From positions 102,629 through 166,628 of the forward strand of contig JAHWHG010000003.1 in the NCBI GenBank assembly GCA_019323515.1: a stretch of 64,000 nt of DNA, read 5' to 3'. The notes under the pieces are model-generated. The model was not told the origin of the DNA, did not search any database, and saw only the letters and a list, made by a program, of their open reading frames with translations. Below, one piece after another: positions 1 to 7,561 of this stretch. The position numbers and the translations under genes are program-made. The stretch is from Candidatus Woesearchaeota archaeon (GTDB lineage Archaea > Nanobdellota > Nanobdellia > Woesearchaeales > JAHWHD01). Numbering within the stretch: position 1 is the first letter of the stretch; each line of letters starts with the position of its first letter.

Positions 1-884
1 TTGTTGATCCACTCGAGATTGTTAATAAGTATGGAGCTGATGCTTTGAGATTGTTTTTAGTTTCTGTTGCAGGCCCTGATAAGGATTTTGCTTGGAGTAA
101 CACCGGGCTTGAAGCTAGTTGGAAATGGCTTCAGAAAGTTGCAGCTTATGCTGATGATTTTGAACCTGGCAAAATGGATGAGTTGAATGTGAGTAAGTTC
201 CATAGACTAGTCAAACTTTATTCTGAATATATTAATGATTTTAAGTATAACCTGGCTGTGATTAAGTTAAAGGAACTTTTAACAGTTATTGAGCAGGGTT
301 GTGATAAGAAATCGTTTAGTATTTTTGTTAAATTGTTATCGCCTTTGTGTCCACATCTTGCTGAAGAGTTCTGGGAAAAACTCGGTAACAAGAGTTTCTT
401 GAGCCTTGAGAAATGGCCTAAGGCAGATGTAAGTAGGATTGATGTTAAAGCCGAGTTTATTGATGCAATGTTGGAAAATACTATTAGTGATTTAAGGTCG
501 GTTTTGAAACTTACTAAGATTGATAAGCCTAAGACTATTAAGTTGATTGTGGCAAGAGAATGGTTGTATGATTTTTTTAAGGTCTTTAAAGAAAAGTTCA
601 AGGATATTAAGAATGGAAATGAATTGATTAAGTCCTTTATGTCTGGTGAAATGAGGGTGTATGGTAAAGAGATTTCTAAGATAATCCCCAGACTTATGAA
701 AGATATGAGTAAGATTCCAATTCTTGTTCTTGACCAGACTACTGAGTATAATGAGCTTAAGAAGTATGCTTCTAAGTTTGAGAAAGAGTTTAATTGTGAC
801 ATAGAAATATTAAAGGCAGAAGATTCTAAGGATAGTAAAGCTGGACAAGCAATGCCTGGAAAGCCGGCTATATTAGTGGGGTAA
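1..884 (+). CDS. leuS: Leucyl-tRNA synthetase, C-terminal part (5' end outside window)
   Basis: Class I aminoacyl-tRNA synthetase that charges tRNA-Leu in the cytoplasm. The frame is open from the first base (codons in phase with position 3) and reads VDPLEIVNKYGADALRLF, the segment that follows the KMSKS loop in LeuRS; HIGH, the editing domain and KMSKS itself lie upstream of the window. Next come the motif PDKDFAWSNTGLEAS, the all-helical anticodon-binding domain (LCPHLAEEFWEKLG, about 100 residues in) and a C-terminal domain ending in QAMPGKPAILVG, an ending I associate with archaeal LeuRS. The ttg at position 45 is internal, not the start. It is convergent with the SRP RNA gene. Identification is firm; only the missing 5' part limits it. 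Confidence 0.95.
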   Translation, partial: VDPLEIVNKYGADALRLFLVSVAGPDKDFAWSNTGLEASWKWLQKVAAYADDFEPGKMDELNVSKFHRLVKLYSEYINDFKYNLAVIKLKELLTVIEQGCDKKSFSIFVKLLSPLCPHLAEEFWEKLGNKSFLSLEKWPKADVSRIDVKAEFIDAMLENTISDLRSVLKLTKIDKPKTIKLIVAREWLYDFFKVFKEKFKDIKNGNELIKSFMSGEMRVYGKEISKIIPRLMKDMSKIPILVLDQTTEYNELKKYASKFEKEFNCDIEILKAEDSKDSKAGQAMPGKPAILVG

Positions 885-885
885 A

Positions 886-896
886 TATTTTTTTAA
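886..896 (+). terminator. Poly-T terminator after leuS
   Basis: A run of seven T (888-894) follows the leuS TAA within a few bases. Archaeal RNA polymerase commonly stops at such T-runs without a hairpin. No stable stem precedes it. Inferred from position and composition. Confidence 0.5.
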
Positions 897-921
897 TCCT
901 TTGTATAATCTTTGATAGAAA

Positions 922-1198
922 GTGACAGGCGCGTCCTTGAATCGAAATGATCCAAAACAAATGGCTTACCTTGACCTTTCCTTGGTTCCGCTACCCTCTG
1001 AGCATCAATATCAGAGGTTAAGGCTGCTCTGTTCCCAGTCTGACCTGGTTCCCAGAGATACCAATCCCACAGGACAGAACTTCATTGTCCAGACCAAGAC
1101 CAGATGTCCTGAGCCATGCCTTTCCAAGGACTCACTCCATCATATAGCCCGGTTATGGTTACAGGTAGGGGCTAGCTACCCAGCTGAGCCTGTCAAAT
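922..1198 (-). ncRNA. ffs: Signal recognition particle RNA (archaeal 7S RNA)
   Basis: RNA scaffold of the signal recognition particle. Read on the minus strand it shows the helix 8 hairpin GUCAGACUGGGAACAGAGCA: a CUG/CAG stem closed by a GGAA tetraloop (complement of 1032-1035) flanked by the invariant GUCAGA and AGCAGC strands that bind SRP54. The 5' domain has the conserved UGUAACC and CCGGGCUAUAUG stretches near 1140-1165. The ends close with helix 1, GACAGGC (complement of 1188-1194) pairing with GCCUGUC (complement of 924-930), an archaeal feature. The length of about 275 nt fits the family (~300 nt). Base composition is clearly richer in G+C than the neighbours, as expected for structured RNA. 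The 94-codon plus-strand frame over it is a shadow. Confidence 0.95.
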
Positions 1199-1213
1199 TG
1201 CGATAAATGAAGG

Positions 1214-1228
1214 GTATTTTTAAAAGTT
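1214..1228 (-). promoter_or_regulatory. TATA box for SRP RNA
   Basis: On the minus strand ACTTTTAAAAATAC lies about 26 nt before the 5' GACAGGC of the SRP RNA, the normal archaeal TATA-to-start distance. Inferred from sequence and spacing. Confidence 0.6.
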
Positions 1229-1278
1229 TCTATTGAAGTATAGAAAAGCTTATTAAAGTAGATAGCAAGGATTTTAGC

Positions 1279-2139
1279 ATGGTTCCACGCATAATATTTC
1301 TTGGCACAGCAGGTGATCATCAGGTTGTGAGTAAGCAGTACAGAGCTTCTGGAGGTATTGTGTTGCAGGTTGATGATAACCAGTTTCATATAGACCCTGG
1401 GCCGGGTGCTTTGGTTAGGGCTGTTGAGAATAATGTTAACTTAAGGGCAAATACTTGTGTGCTTGTTTCGCGGAGGACGGTTGCACATTCTAATGATGTT
1501 AATGCTGTTATTTCTGCGATGACCTTAGATGGATTGGATAAGAAAGGCGTACTTATATCTAACAAGACGTTTGTACAGGGAGATGAAGATATTAATCCAG
1601 GTTTATCTAACTTTCATAGGAATTGTGTTGAGAAAATAATTGTACTTGAATCAGGAAAAAGAGTAGGTATTGAGAATGTGGAGATAGTTGCGCTTCCTGC
1701 TGAGCATCTTGATGCCAATTCAATTGGTTTTAAATTTTATACCCCTTATTTTGTATTATCTTACAGTTCTGACACAAAGTTTTCAAATGATCTTTTGAAA
1801 GCTTATGAAGACAGTGACATTCTTATCTTACATGTTACAAGTCCAGGGGATGAATCAGGTGATAATCTTAGTGTTGCCGATGCAATTAAGATTGTTAATA
1901 AAATCAAGCCAAGATTAGTCATTACTACACATTTTGGTATTAAGATGTTGAAAGCTGATCCGATTATTCAGGCGAGGGAAATTCAAAGGCAGACAGGGGT
2001 TCAGACTATTGCTGCAAAGGACGGCATGGTTATTTCTCCGGGCACTTATTCTGCACATTCAAGACAAAAGACTTTACTTGATGTTGATAAGTATAAGAAA
2101 GGTAATGAAATAGCAGTTGATATTTCTGATAAGAGATAA
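1279..2139 (+). CDS. Metallo-beta-lactamase-fold protein with degenerate metal site
   Basis: 286-residue cytosolic protein of the metallo-beta-lactamase fold. The fold is seen in the N-terminal IIFLGTAG strand-turn, HIDPGPG (res. 37-43), the AEHLD segment (H143), SYSSDT (D165) and the TTHFG motif (H218), in the usual order and spacing. The signature HxHxDH, expected at residues 65-70 after VLVS, reads R-R-T-V-A-H here: only the last histidine is left. The DVNAV stretch following it is as in active relatives. The ligands at 143, 165 and 218 look preserved, so the protein may bind one metal, act on a different reaction, or be non-catalytic. The substrate is unknown. It starts 80 nt downstream of the divergent SRP RNA gene; 19 nt separate its stop from the end of the convergent MFS gene. 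Confidence 0.8.
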   Translation: MVPRIIFLGTAGDHQVVSKQYRASGGIVLQVDDNQFHIDPGPGALVRAVENNVNLRANTCVLVSRRTVAHSNDVNAVISAMTLDGLDKKGVLISNKTFVQGDEDINPGLSNFHRNCVEKIIVLESGKRVGIENVEIVALPAEHLDANSIGFKFYTPYFVLSYSSDTKFSNDLLKAYEDSDILILHVTSPGDESGDNLSVADAIKIVNKIKPRLVITTHFGIKMLKADPIIQAREIQRQTGVQTIAAKDGMVISPGTYSAHSRQKTLLDVDKYKKGNEIAVDISDKR

Positions 2140-2157
2140 TTCTAATTCTGAATTTCT

Positions 2158-3285
2158 TCAGAAGAATATATAAAATAATGAAGTTAAGCTTGTAAGACTG
2201 AACCCGACTATAAACTTGTTTAATGTAACATATAATATAGTTAATATTGCAACTCTTCCTATATTAAGGCAGATTGAACGGTATACCATGTATTCTGTAG
2301 TATGCTTTCTGCTTGCCTTTTCAAATATTATGGTAATGAAAGGAAGTTCAATCATGATTGAGAATATACTCATGAGGAGTGTCAAAACCAGGATATAACT
2401 AATATTTCTTGGGAATAACGCATATATCCAAACAACAAAGGATGTAATGCCTCCTATTTTTAGTATGGATTTAAGGCTTATCTTTTTGGTTAGTTTGCCT
2501 ATTACTATTGGAAATATGACTGCTCCTAAAGTAGTAGCTGTTCCTGCAAGTCCTAGTGAAAGGATGTCTGTACTTAAAAAGTATATGAAGATTGGCCAGA
2601 TTATTGTAAGTATTACATATCTTTGACCGTCGAACATAAATGCAAATGTCTCTTTTAGATTTTTTTTGAACAAAATTTTTTCGAACGAAAATTTTATGTG
2701 AGGTTTTACATCATTTGAGTAGAATAAGGGAACTACTGAGATTGCTAACAGGATTGCAATCGCAATAAACAGTGCGTTATAGCCTGAAAAAACAATGATA
2801 ACACCTCCAATTGTTGGTGCTGCTATTGCAGTTAGTTTTGGTATTGATAGAAGGTATCCGGTTTGTTCGCCTCTTCTTTTCTTGCTGGAATATTTTGCAA
2901 ATAAAGAATTGAACGGAATCCAGTATAAAGCTGAGAGTATTCCTTCATAAACTGCAAGCAGGTTTAGTAGTGAGGGAATCCTGTCTATATAGAAAAGTAT
3001 CAAGAAGAAAATGATTGACATCGGGGTGCTAATGAAGATGATGTGCTTAAGGCCAAATTTCTCTGCTAGTATTCCTGCCATAATTGCGAATAACCCCATT
3101 GACAAGAACATTACTATAAAATATATTATAATCTGGTTAAGGAAAAAGCCTTTTTTTAATAAGAATATTGGAATAAAGATGCCAATTAAAGACACTGCAA
3201 AGGTTCTTAGTGCATTATTTACATACATACTTGCAATATCTGACTTTATATAATGCCAGTGGTGGATATGAATTTTTTCATGCAT
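2158..3285 (-). CDS. MFS-type membrane transporter
   Basis: 375-residue polytopic membrane protein, mostly Ile/Leu/Phe-rich helices, about 11-12 segments by eye. The order of helices, the basic loop after the second helix pair (AEKFGLKHI) and the central charged loop with SNDVKPHIKFSFEKILFKK between two six-helix halves fit the major facilitator superfamily. The N-terminus MHEKIHIHHWHY is His-rich and cytosolic. No substrate-specific motif is visible, so the cargo is unknown. It lies 40 nt downstream of the presenilin-like protease gene on the same strand and is probably cotranscribed with it. The start codon is taken as the first ATG; no strong ribosome binding site is seen there. Confidence 0.8.
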   Translation of the reverse strand: MHEKIHIHHWHYIKSDIASMYVNNALRTFAVSLIGIFIPIFLLKKGFFLNQIIIYFIVMFLSMGLFAIMAGILAEKFGLKHIIFISTPMSIIFFLILFYIDRIPSLLNLLAVYEGILSALYWIPFNSLFAKYSSKKRRGEQTGYLLSIPKLTAIAAPTIGGVIIVFSGYNALFIAIAILLAISVVPLFYSNDVKPHIKFSFEKILFKKNLKETFAFMFDGQRYVILTIIWPIFIYFLSTDILSLGLAGTATTLGAVIFPIVIGKLTKKISLKSILKIGGITSFVVWIYALFPRNISYILVLTLLMSIFSIMIELPFITIIFEKASRKHTTEYMVYRSICLNIGRVAILTILYVTLNKFIVGFSLTSLTSLFYIFF

Positions 3286-3325
3286 TTTTTAGTTTTTGGT
3301 TATCTTTTTTATTCTCCTTTAAATT

Positions 3326-4213
3326 TTAGAGCGCGTTCACGATTATATACCCTATCAAGCATCCAATTGTGATAAAAGGCATTGCTGGATAAAATTTGTT
3401 CTTCTCAGCCTTGTAAAATAATACGAATAATGCAATGGCAGAGGTAAAGGTTATAATAAGCACCTTGAGGACGCTTACGAGCATTGTGTTTTGAAACAAA
3501 AGTGATTTAAGAATAACTCCAGAGAATATCAATGGGAAGCCAATGTCGCCTCCGCCTAGAACTGCTGTTTTTACCTTTACAAGCTTTCCTTTTGTGGAGG
3601 CTTTAGCTTTTTTAGGAAGGTGATAAGGAATCAGAGCGCCTGCAAACACTTTTGCCTGTGTCTGAAACTTTGCAAGCTTGATCATATGCTTTGATTTCCA
3701 GACTGCAATCATGTCGTATATTGAAATCAAAATGAGCAGAATGATTGCTCCCCAAGTGTTCAGGATTGGAACAATTAAAGCCGCGAGACCTCCATAGATG
3801 AAAATTTCTGTGATATTATGTATATATATATTAGGTTTGTAGGTTTTCATGATTGCTAAGATTAATGCGATACCGACTGCGAATGATTCTGGTATGAATG
3901 CATTGAATGCGATTGACAAAGCCAGCCAAACGCTTACTGCAAACCAAAATCTCCACATATTGAGTCTGCCGAAGTATGCTATAAGAAGTACTAATCCTGT
4001 TCCTAGCAGAATAGCAAGTATAATCCAAATGAATGATGTTTCCTGTTCAATCTCTGGCCTTTCAATGTCGTATGGGAGTTTTGTCCAAGTTATATTGCCT
4101 GTTTCTATTGTTTTTTCATAGTCTAAGTAGTTTTTTGTGATTAGAAGTCCTGTTACTTGCGAAGCTACGAATATTAATATAAGCACTAAAGTTACTTTTA
4201 ATGTATGTTTCAT
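3326..4213 (-). CDS. Presenilin-like intramembrane aspartyl protease (A22 family, archaeal)
   Basis: 295-residue membrane protein with about nine helices, matching the archaeal presenilin/signal-peptide-peptidase homologues. The two catalytic aspartates are present: D167 in the helix motif IYDMIAVW (the YD motif) and D223 in LGGGDIGFP (the GxGD motif). The third family signature appears as PAMP at 276-279, in place of PAL. The loop between the catalytic helices (about 178-215) is basic and lacks an autoproteolysis exon, as in archaeal forms. Such enzymes cut substrate helices inside the membrane, often remnants of signal peptides. An AGAGGT ribosome binding site sits three bases before the ATG. 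It is divergent from trpS and is followed by the MFS gene. Confidence 0.88.
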   Translation of the reverse strand: MKHTLKVTLVLILIFVASQVTGLLITKNYLDYEKTIETGNITWTKLPYDIERPEIEQETSFIWIILAILLGTGLVLLIAYFGRLNMWRFWFAVSVWLALSIAFNAFIPESFAVGIALILAIMKTYKPNIYIHNITEIFIYGGLAALIVPILNTWGAIILLILISIYDMIAVWKSKHMIKLAKFQTQAKVFAGALIPYHLPKKAKASTKGKLVKVKTAVLGGGDIGFPLIFSGVILKSLLFQNTMLVSVLKVLIITFTSAIALFVLFYKAEKNKFYPAMPFITIGCLIGYIIVNAL

Positions 4214-4282
4214 GTTACCTCTTTTTTTCTCTTAGTATTTAATAAATTAAAAATCATATAAAAATCTATCTTTTTTCGTAAT

Positions 4283-4293
4283 ATTTATATACT
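4283..4293 (+). promoter_or_regulatory. TATA box of trpS (leaderless)
   Basis: ATTTATATAC is centred about 25 nt before the trpS ATG, which places the transcript start at or next to the start codon. No Shine-Dalgarno sequence is present, consistent with a leaderless mRNA. Confidence 0.65.
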
Positions 4294-4313
4294 AAAATTC
4301 TATCGATTGAATA

Positions 4314-5426
4314 ATGGCTCAAACTGTTAATCCTTATGATGTTAAAGGTAAAATTGATTATGATAGATTGATTGACGAGTTTGGGATTAAAAAGCTGCAG
4401 GCAGCTGACCTGAATAGGATTGAGAATTTAGCAGGAGGGCTTCATACCTATTTGAGGCGAGGAATTTTCTTTGCGCATCGCGACCTTAAATGGTGTTTAG
4501 ACGAGTATGAGAAAGGTAATAAGTTTTTTGTTTATACAGGTTGCGGTCCATCAGGACCTTTGCATTTAGGACATTTGACTACTTGGATATTTACTAAATG
4601 GATTCAAGAAAAATTTGACACGGATCTTTGGTTTCAGTTTACAGATGATGAAAAGTTTTTATTTAAAGATAAAAGTTATGACGAAATCCAGAAATGGACT
4701 CGGGAAAATATGCTTGATGTGATTGCTCTTGGCTTTAATCCTAAGAAAACTTTCTTTTTACAGGATACTAAACATGCAGGTATAATGTATCCTGAAGCAA
4801 TTAAAGTAGCTAAAAAGATTACATTTTCTACGATTAAAGCTGCCTTTGGTTTTTCTGATTCTAATAATATCGGAAGCATATTTTATACTTCGATGCAGAC
4901 TGTTCCTGCTTTTCTTCCAAATGTTTTGAGGAATGAAAAAAGGCCTTGTTTGATACCTTTAGGTGTTGACCAGGATGCTCATTTTAGGATAAGCAGGGAT
5001 GTGATTGAGAAATTAGGTTATAGAAAGCCAGCTATACTTCATGCAAAGTTTATGTCTCCTCTAGTAGGAGTTGAGGGTAAAATGGCGAGCAGTTTTGCTG
5101 AACAGGCTATACTTACTACAGATGGGCCTAAGGTGGTTAAGACAAAGGTCAATAAATATGCTTTTTCAGGTGGACAAGATACTGTTGAAAAGCATAGGAA
5201 GTTGGGAGGAAATCCAGATATTGATGTGTCCTATCAATGGTTGATGTACTTTGAAGAAGATGATAAGAAATTAAAGCAAATCTATGATGATTATAAGAGT
5301 GGGAAGCTTTTGAGTGGAGAACTTAAGGCAATACTTATCGATAAGATTAATCAATTTTTAGGAGAGCATCAGAAGAAAAGAGAAAAAGCTGATAAATTAA
5401 TTGATAAATTTATGTATAAGCCATAA
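4314..5426 (+). CDS. trpS: Tryptophanyl-tRNA synthetase, archaeal/eukaryotic type
   Basis: Cytosolic class I synthetase that activates tryptophan and charges tRNA-Trp. Its 370 residues match the archaeal/eukaryotic family in length. The nucleotide-binding HIGH motif is HLGH at 84-87 in YTGCGPSGPLHLGHL; the second signature is KMASS at 256-260 (KMSKS class), here in GVEGKMASSFAEQ. Between them are the substrate-site stretch QFTDDEKFLF (108-117), FFAHRDL (52-58) and LGVDQDAHFR (216-225). The C-terminal anticodon-binding helices end in a basic KKREKADKLIDKF segment. The start ATG lies 25 nt after a TATA box, so it is probably leaderless. Identification is firm. Confidence 0.96.
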   Translation: MAQTVNPYDVKGKIDYDRLIDEFGIKKLQAADLNRIENLAGGLHTYLRRGIFFAHRDLKWCLDEYEKGNKFFVYTGCGPSGPLHLGHLTTWIFTKWIQEKFDTDLWFQFTDDEKFLFKDKSYDEIQKWTRENMLDVIALGFNPKKTFFLQDTKHAGIMYPEAIKVAKKITFSTIKAAFGFSDSNNIGSIFYTSMQTVPAFLPNVLRNEKRPCLIPLGVDQDAHFRISRDVIEKLGYRKPAILHAKFMSPLVGVEGKMASSFAEQAILTTDGPKVVKTKVNKYAFSGGQDTVEKHRKLGGNPDIDVSYQWLMYFEEDDKKLKQIYDDYKSGKLLSGELKAILIDKINQFLGEHQKKREKADKLIDKFMYKP

Positions 5427-5498
5427 AGTTTATATATCTTTTAGTTAATATTTAATCTAGTTTTATACTAAATTTGTAATAAAAAAGAGGTGGAATAA

Positions 5499-5852
5499 AT
5501 GGCTAAGAAGAAAGCTGTAAAGAAAAGGGTTGTTAAGAAGACTTCTAAGAAAAAGAAGAAACCTGTTAAGAAATCTGCAAAGAAAAAAGTTTCTAAAAAG
5601 AAGGTTTCTAAGGAAAAAAAAGTAGCTGTTGCTAAACCAAAGGTTGTAGATCCTGATAAAGCTGTTTATAAGACAAGGCCTTTGCCAAAGATGTTCATGC
5701 TTGTAGGAATATTGTTTTTAGCTGTAAGTGTTGTATATACTATCTCTGGAAAGTTTAGTTTTACTTGGGGATTCTTAGGCATGCTGTTTGGGTTAATATT
5801 AGTGATATCTTCGCTATATTCAATGAGGCCTAAAGTCGTAGTTCCTGCATAA
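5499..5852 (+). CDS. Small membrane protein with Lys-rich cytosolic tail
   Basis: 117 residues in two parts. Residues 1-55 are almost pure Lys/Val/Ala/Ser (KKRVVKKTSKKKKKPVKKSA and similar), disordered and strongly basic. Residues 65-112 hold two hydrophobic segments (MFMLVGILFLAVSVVYTI and FTWGFLGMLFGLILVISS) with a short loop between. The basic part should stay in the cytosol and could touch nucleic acid or lipid head groups; that is inference. A perfect Shine-Dalgarno GAGGTGG (5487-5493) is five bases before the ATG, and a TATA-like TTTATATAT lies right after the trpS stop. I do not recognise a family. It is unlike histone H1 because it ends in membrane helices. Confidence 0.75.
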   Translation: MAKKKAVKKRVVKKTSKKKKKPVKKSAKKKVSKKKVSKEKKVAVAKPKVVDPDKAVYKTRPLPKMFMLVGILFLAVSVVYTISGKFSFTWGFLGMLFGLILVISSLYSMRPKVVVPA

Positions 5853-5868
5853 GAAGGTTGTACTTGGC

Positions 5869-6171
5869 TTATAGTTTATGCTTAGAATCAAATTTTTCTT
5901 TTGCTTTATTTTCTTTATAATGGACAGAATGTGATGCTCTTTTCTCAAATAATGTAACTGCGATTTTTATTAAATCTGATTGGTAGTTGTTAAGTTGTTT
6001 TTCTTGCATTATTGCTTTAGCGTCTTCAATGCATTGTTTCATAAGTAAGATGTTCTCCTGCCTTGCAATTATTTCAGTCTCTTTTTCTTCATTGTCATCT
6101 AAATAGACTTCAACCCATTTTGGGTAGTTGCTTCCATCTATAGTCTTTGGGAATTGTTTTGAGAAGGTCAT
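5869..6171 (-). CDS. Small hypothetical protein coupled to PRPP synthetase gene
   Basis: 100 residues, soluble and highly charged. No recognisable family; predicted mostly helical after residue 28 (ETEIIARQENILLMKQCIED and on), with a short N-terminal stretch NYPKWVEVYLDD that could be a beta strand. Its ATG overlaps the stop of the upstream PRPP synthetase gene by one base (TAATG), so translation is probably coupled and the two products may be made in a fixed ratio or interact. No function is assigned. Confidence 0.65.
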   Translation of the reverse strand: MTFSKQFPKTIDGSNYPKWVEVYLDDNEEKETEIIARQENILLMKQCIEDAKAIMQEKQLNNYQSDLIKIAVTLFEKRASHSVHYKENKAKEKFDSKHKL

Positions 6172-7466
6172 TAATCATCACTTTTCATAATGGGTTTTGA
6201 TTTTCCATTATCATACACTAACTCGGCGATTTTTTCACAGTCTTCTTTATCAACTTCAAGAAATTCAAGCTCCGGAGCTTTTTCATCGTGAATAAATGCT
6301 TCGTATGTATCAATAAGGTCTGAGATAGATTCGCCTAGTTGGTTGCATATAATAGCTTGAGCATACATTGGCTCTAGAAGGATGACATCACACCATTTAC
6401 TGATTGTGTAATGATAGTTCTTATCCTTAGGAGGCCTGCTTGTTGTGATAGCAACCCGTTCAATGTATCCTTTTTCCACTGCTTCCCAAAGTTTTTGTTC
6501 ACAGTATACCCTATTAGGGAGTTCTCCATGTTGGTTGTAGAATTCCCAATCTTCTTCTTCAACCTTTGGACTGAATACTCCATGAGTTGCCAAAAGATAG
6601 ACATGGTTAGCATTTTTTTCTTTCTTAAGGAATCTTGCTCCTCCAACTGAAGTACCTCCACTTCCTATGATGTCATCTATGAGTGCGCAGTCCCTTTCCT
6701 CTACGTCTCCTTCCATCCGTACGACTTCTGATTTGCCATGCGCAGTCCTTCTTTTGTCGATTGTGAGATACCTGTTTAGATTCAGAAGCTTTGAGCCGTA
6801 TCTAGCTCTCTTAGCTCCTCCTGCGTCTGGAGTTATCAGTTCAATCAGTCCAGCAGTGCATCTCCTTTTTAAATAGAGTGCCATACTTGGAATAGCGCTT
6901 ACATTATCAACTGGAACTTCAAAGAATCCTTGAATCTGCTCTGCATGAAGATCTGTTGTTACAAATCTCTTAAACCTGTCACCTGCACTGCTGCGGATAA
7001 GTTTAGCCATAAGCTTTGCAGCTATAGGTACGCGGCCGTCGTCTTTTTTGTCAGATCGACAGTATGGAAAATAAGGGAGGTAAACAGTGATACTTCTTGC
7101 TCCAGCTCTTAAGATAGCGTCAAGCGTGACAAACATCTCCATACAATCATTGTTGATGTCACCAACCCTGAACTGTTGTATATAATGAACATCTTTCTCT
7201 CTTACATTTGTCTTCAGTTGGCAGAAGATTTCTCCATCATCATGAGCTTTAATAAATTGGTTTACCTTTGGTTTTGATTCTTCTGAAGCAGGTGTTCTAT
7301 CTTTAAGTACCTCTGTCGTAAGATTTTCACCATCTTTCTTGAATCTTTTGATGAACTGTTCCTCTAGAAAGTTTATTGTCCTGTGTGCAAAGTCTTTAGC
7401 GCATCTGCCGTGAATAATGACAATGTCCTCAAGTTTCTCGATTTCCTTTCTTCTACTCCTTTTCAT
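6171..7466 (-). CDS. prs: Ribose-phosphate pyrophosphokinase (PRPP synthetase), extended form
   Basis: Makes phosphoribosyl pyrophosphate from ribose 5-phosphate and ATP, the entry to nucleotide, His and Trp synthesis. Family motifs in order: YLPYFPYCRSDKK (129-141, ATP and metal binding flag), VTTDLHAEQIQGFF (169-182), ITPDAGGAKRA (211-221) and the PRPP loop LIDDIIGSGGTS (262-273). The protein has 431 residues against about 290-320 in the usual enzyme: extra sequence sits near 42-75 (poorly conserved, charged), and there are about 90 residues after the catalytic core, ending in an acidic tail. These extensions are not known to me from characterised archaeal enzymes. The stop overlaps the start of the 100-residue gene by one base. 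Catalytic residues look complete, so it should be active. Confidence 0.88.
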   Translation of the reverse strand: MKRSRRKEIEKLEDIVIIHGRCAKDFAHRTINFLEEQFIKRFKKDGENLTTEVLKDRTPASEESKPKVNQFIKAHDDGEIFCQLKTNVREKDVHYIQQFRVGDINNDCMEMFVTLDAILRAGARSITVYLPYFPYCRSDKKDDGRVPIAAKLMAKLIRSSAGDRFKRFVTTDLHAEQIQGFFEVPVDNVSAIPSMALYLKRRCTAGLIELITPDAGGAKRARYGSKLLNLNRYLTIDKRRTAHGKSEVVRMEGDVEERDCALIDDIIGSGGTSVGGARFLKKEKNANHVYLLATHGVFSPKVEEEDWEFYNQHGELPNRVYCEQKLWEAVEKGYIERVAITTSRPPKDKNYHYTISKWCDVILLEPMYAQAIICNQLGESISDLIDTYEAFIHDEKAPELEFLEVDKEDCEKIAELVYDNGKSKPIMKSDD

Positions 7467-7561
7467 TTGTTTTTTGGAATTAAACAGATGTTTTTATTTA
7501 TTGTTATTAGGGAGTATATATTTGTGACTTTTTAATATCTGCTAATCTCATACCTATTAAT

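Noticed and set aside
922..1206. 94-codon plus-strand reading frame
   Set aside because: It lies over the SRP RNA on the other strand; the helix 8 signature and closing helix explain the sequence, and the peptide has no protein-like pattern.
5499..5852. Histone H1-like chromatin protein
   Set aside because: Only the Lys-rich half resembles H1; the other half is two membrane helices.
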